From assembly GCA_963920765.1 (NCBI GenBank), contig OY987246.1:2420501-2484500 (forward strand): a stretch of 64,000 nucleotides of DNA. The letters are read 5' to 3'. The DNA comes from Ulota crispa. Taxonomy: Eukaryota > Streptophyta > Bryopsida > Orthotrichales > Orthotrichaceae. A program made the position numbers and the translations under genes. The notes below the pieces were generated by a model that saw only the letters and a program-made list of their open reading frames with translations, made no database searches and was not told the origin of the DNA. Position 1 is the stretch's first letter. Each line of letters begins with the position of its first letter. Positions 61,561-64,000 of this stretch are shown piece by piece.

Positions 61561-63110
61561 CCTTAGAGAGAGTGTAAACCGCTTAGAGACAGTGGGAACC
61601 GAACAAAATGACTCCTGAACGGTGACGTCAGATCTTTAGACATGTTATGCAACAGAAGTTCAGTTATAGCTGCACATTTTGGCTGTCTGGTATGATGACG
61701 GCCACGCCGCTGCGGAGAGGATCTGTTCCGAACTTCCGACGGGGAGGTAGCCAACTGCCGAGATATAGCGGCGCCCAGCTCCTGGAATTCCGTTGACTCT
61801 GCGCTACATCCAAAGGATGTGATCCAGGGGCGATCGACACTGCTTATCCACCCCCTGATCCATCCTCGAGGCTTGAGGGGTCGGATACAATGCAGAAGGG
61901 CGGGAGAGCCGGGGCAAAGTCAAGGGCCAAGTGGGAAGAATGCAAGTCATGCATCCAGAAACAAGGGCTCAGACCTCGGCCCCAGGGGAGCGGCTGTGCT
62001 CGGGTAGACAGTCACACGCGGGCACGAGCGTAACACCACCCCCTACTCGCGACAGTCGCACAACATGGTATTGCTGCGTGCCGGAGCCCGACCGCCACGC
62101 GCCGGCCCCACCGCCGCTACCGCATTGGCCCGCGCGGCGGCATCCGCGGAAGGCACCGCTTGGTTTCTTCCAAACTGGGACTCTATAAGAAGAAGCCCGC
62201 TGCACAGGATGCCAACGACAAGGGAGAGACTAGAGACTAGAGAGGATCACCATCCTCGACCGGGAATCAGATATCGAAAACCAACAAGGTTACTCTCAAG
62301 GTACTTCTCGTATATATCACCGTTTGCATGTACTGCACAATTGTACTAGCGGGACGGCGAATCTCTTTAATTATGTACTTCTGCTCTTGAGGTACTAGCC
62401 GTGGGCGAGAGGACTGTCTCTTGTCGGGCGACGTAGTCCGGACTAGTATTGGTGGCTGCTGCTGATCAAGTTCAGTCGAAGCTGGCGTTTTGATGGATTT
62501 CGTTGATTGATTACAGTTCGTTGTGACTTCGACTGAGTCGAGGTTCTTCTGATCGTTGAGTTGTAACTGCGAGGTCATGGACCCAATGACTACTGTAGAA
62601 TTCAGTGACTGAGTCGACTTTGGGTGTGTGTTGTTGTTCCTGAAGGTTTGGCTGGACTTGGATACCTGATTTTTCTAGAAGGCAGCTGAAGCGCAGCCCC
62701 TCCGTGCTGAGGTACATTGTTTTCTCATCACATGGTTGTTAGTCTTTTCAGGCTGTCTTGTTCAGTGGCAATTAAACACAGGAAATAAGCCCCTTAATAA
62801 AACATACGTAAGTGGACTGCATGCCAGAAAAAATGAGACTGCAGAGACTTTGTCTACTCATACTTCGTCAGTTGGTATTTGCTACCATTCCGGGGCAGGG
62901 TAGGGCATATATACATGGTACAGTTTGTTGAATTCTCGGGCACACAGTGTGGCCTATGATCGTATAATTCAACCACTCCACTGCGGTAGTTATTGAGTAA
63001 TGAGAAGGTTAATATTATGTCATTTACATGAAACCAAATGGTCAAATGTTTGGTTTGAGGTTGCTGAACGCCACACTAACGTTACTGGTGGTTTTCGAAA
63101 CGCAGCAGTT
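61561..63110 (+). promoter_or_regulatory. GC-rich upstream region of multicopper oxidase gene
   Basis: GC climbs to about 60% at 61.7-62.3 kb, unlike all other spacers here. A TATA-like CTATAAGA lies at 62183-62190, with a possible noncoding first exon after it ending at the donor CAAG|GTACTT near 62300. An acceptor-like CGAAACGCAG ends at about 63105, just before the coding ATG. A second TATA-like run, GCATATATAC, is near 62907. Overlapping open frames in all registers at 61.8-62.35 kb look compositional. Confidence 0.4.
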
Positions 63111-64000
63111 ATGACTTCCGCAATGGGGTTGTCGCGGTTTTCTGTGGTGGTCCTGGCGTTGGTGGTTCTGCCACAATTGATTATGGGCCAGGTGCCGCTC
63201 TCAGATACGACGGCTTCTATATGTCAGGATATGCTACCGTCTCCTACTTTGCAAATGTTCGTGGACCAGTTGCCGATCATGCCAGTTATCAATGCTACGA
63301 CCGGCGAGCAGATCACTTTGGGCGCGTACAAGATCACACAGGTGCTCAACTTGTCTCCTTCCTCTACCAACACTGAATCATGAACTCGATGATGCCTTCT
63401 AGACGAGTTAAAAACGTGTAGACATTTGTTTAAATGGCTCGATTCTGAAGGTCTAGACTTGAAATGTCCTAATTTTCAAAGCATAGTTTCTAGGAATGAG
63501 TATTTTCACTGTTGCACGAATTATTGTGCCAAAACTATTAAATTCAACAGCACTAAGCTCTGTCATCATAGACTGGGGAGTATTTAAAGAATATGATATT
63601 TTACTGCAGTACTCTGTGGTTGAATATCCTCTTGCATGTTGAAATCCTCACTGCTGGAATAGATAGATCTTTGGGTTCTCGTGTTCAGCAGGGAAGTGGT
63701 TAACATTTCTGAAAATTGCAGTTGAAAGTTATTTGAAGTAGCATGTTTTGACAAACTGGGATGAGTGTTTTGCAGCAACTGCATAGGGATTTGCCAAACA
63801 CGACGCTGTATGCATTTGGTACGTCGGCAGAGACGGCAACGTATCCAGGGCCGACCTTTGAGGCCGTCCAGGATATCCACACTCAAGTCCGATGGGAGAA
63901 TCATATCACCGATGCGACTCACATGCTCACAATCGACTCCACTGTGATGTGGGCGAACCCGAGACTTGGCGGAGTGGGCGGAGTGCCCATCGTCACGCAT
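63111..64000 (+). CDS. multicopper oxidase, CotA/bilirubin oxidase-like (5' part)
   Basis: The N-terminal part of a secreted multicopper oxidase, a copper enzyme that oxidises phenolic or similar substrates with O2; plant members resemble bacterial spore-coat CotA and bilirubin oxidase. Exon 1 is 63111-63341; exon 2 starts at 63776 and runs past the window end. They join in phase (CAG|CAA), giving 152 residues here. A signal peptide is clear (MGLSRFSVVVLALVVLPQL; hydrophobic core, Gln at cleavage). Then come LPIMPVI, QLHRDLPNTTLYAFGTS and TYPGPTFEA, the family's cupredoxin-1 start. The last residue visible is the His of VPIVTH, where the first copper HxH motif should begin. Starts at 63111 or 63123 both suit; an in-frame ATG at 63000 would bury the signal. 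The substrate cannot be told. Confidence 0.88.

Noticed and set aside
61819-62349. Several overlapping Pro/Arg-rich frames on both strands
   Set aside because: High GC lowers stop frequency; all registers are open together, so none is favoured.
63000-63110. Upstream in-frame ATG (63000) as start of the multicopper oxidase
   Set aside because: It would add 37 residues before a clear signal peptide, and an acceptor-like CGCAG lies between it and the ATG at 63111.

Overview
This is plant nuclear DNA. Five loci can be read as plant-type genes with GT-AG introns and conserved proteins. They sit in AT-rich intergenic DNA full of transposon debris. The proteins (a SET-domain group 40-like methyltransferase, a plant-type CGI-58 hydrolase, ribosomal protein L10a and a CotA/bilirubin-oxidase-like multicopper oxidase), the short introns and the telo-box promoters fit a land plant. 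The multicopper oxidase and the very AT-rich spacers make me favour a seed-free plant such as a bryophyte, but that placement is inference and cannot be settled from this window.

Layout. 1-2.8 kb: moderate GC, with a possible Cys-rich exon on the minus strand running off the left edge. 2.8-9.4 kb: AT-rich repeats, including a TTAACCC-ended element (3.0-3.5 kb) and a Stowaway-like element (7.1-7.8 kb) that carries a piece matching group II intron domain V. 9.4-12.7 kb: complete six-exon SET-domain gene (498 aa) with telo-box motifs in its promoter and a telo-box tandem repeat in intron 2. 14.9-21.1 kb: full-length, decayed Ty3/gypsy chromovirus, reversed, with 5-bp target duplication and heat-shock-element-like motifs in its LTRs. 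24.4-28.8 kb: complete nine-exon CGI-58/ABHD5-type gene (386 aa). 33.3-34.8 kb, minus strand: complete RPL10A (216 aa). 35.6-39.0 kb: CACTA-like noncoding element containing a foldback element and a 1.2-kb minisatellite with A-runs every 10-11 bp. 39.0-40.0 kb and 55.6-58.3 kb: two broken PIF/Harbinger transposons, with a third scrap at 42.5 kb. 40-62 kb otherwise: AT-rich DNA with MITEs, foldback elements and old dispersed repeats. 63.1-64.0 kb: 5' part of the multicopper oxidase gene, cut by the window end.

The host genes look like unrelated neighbours and do not form a pathway. The most unusual signals are the group II domain V in nuclear-type DNA, the heat-shock-type motifs in a chromovirus LTR, the foldback family with a matching empty site inside the window, and the helically phased minisatellite.
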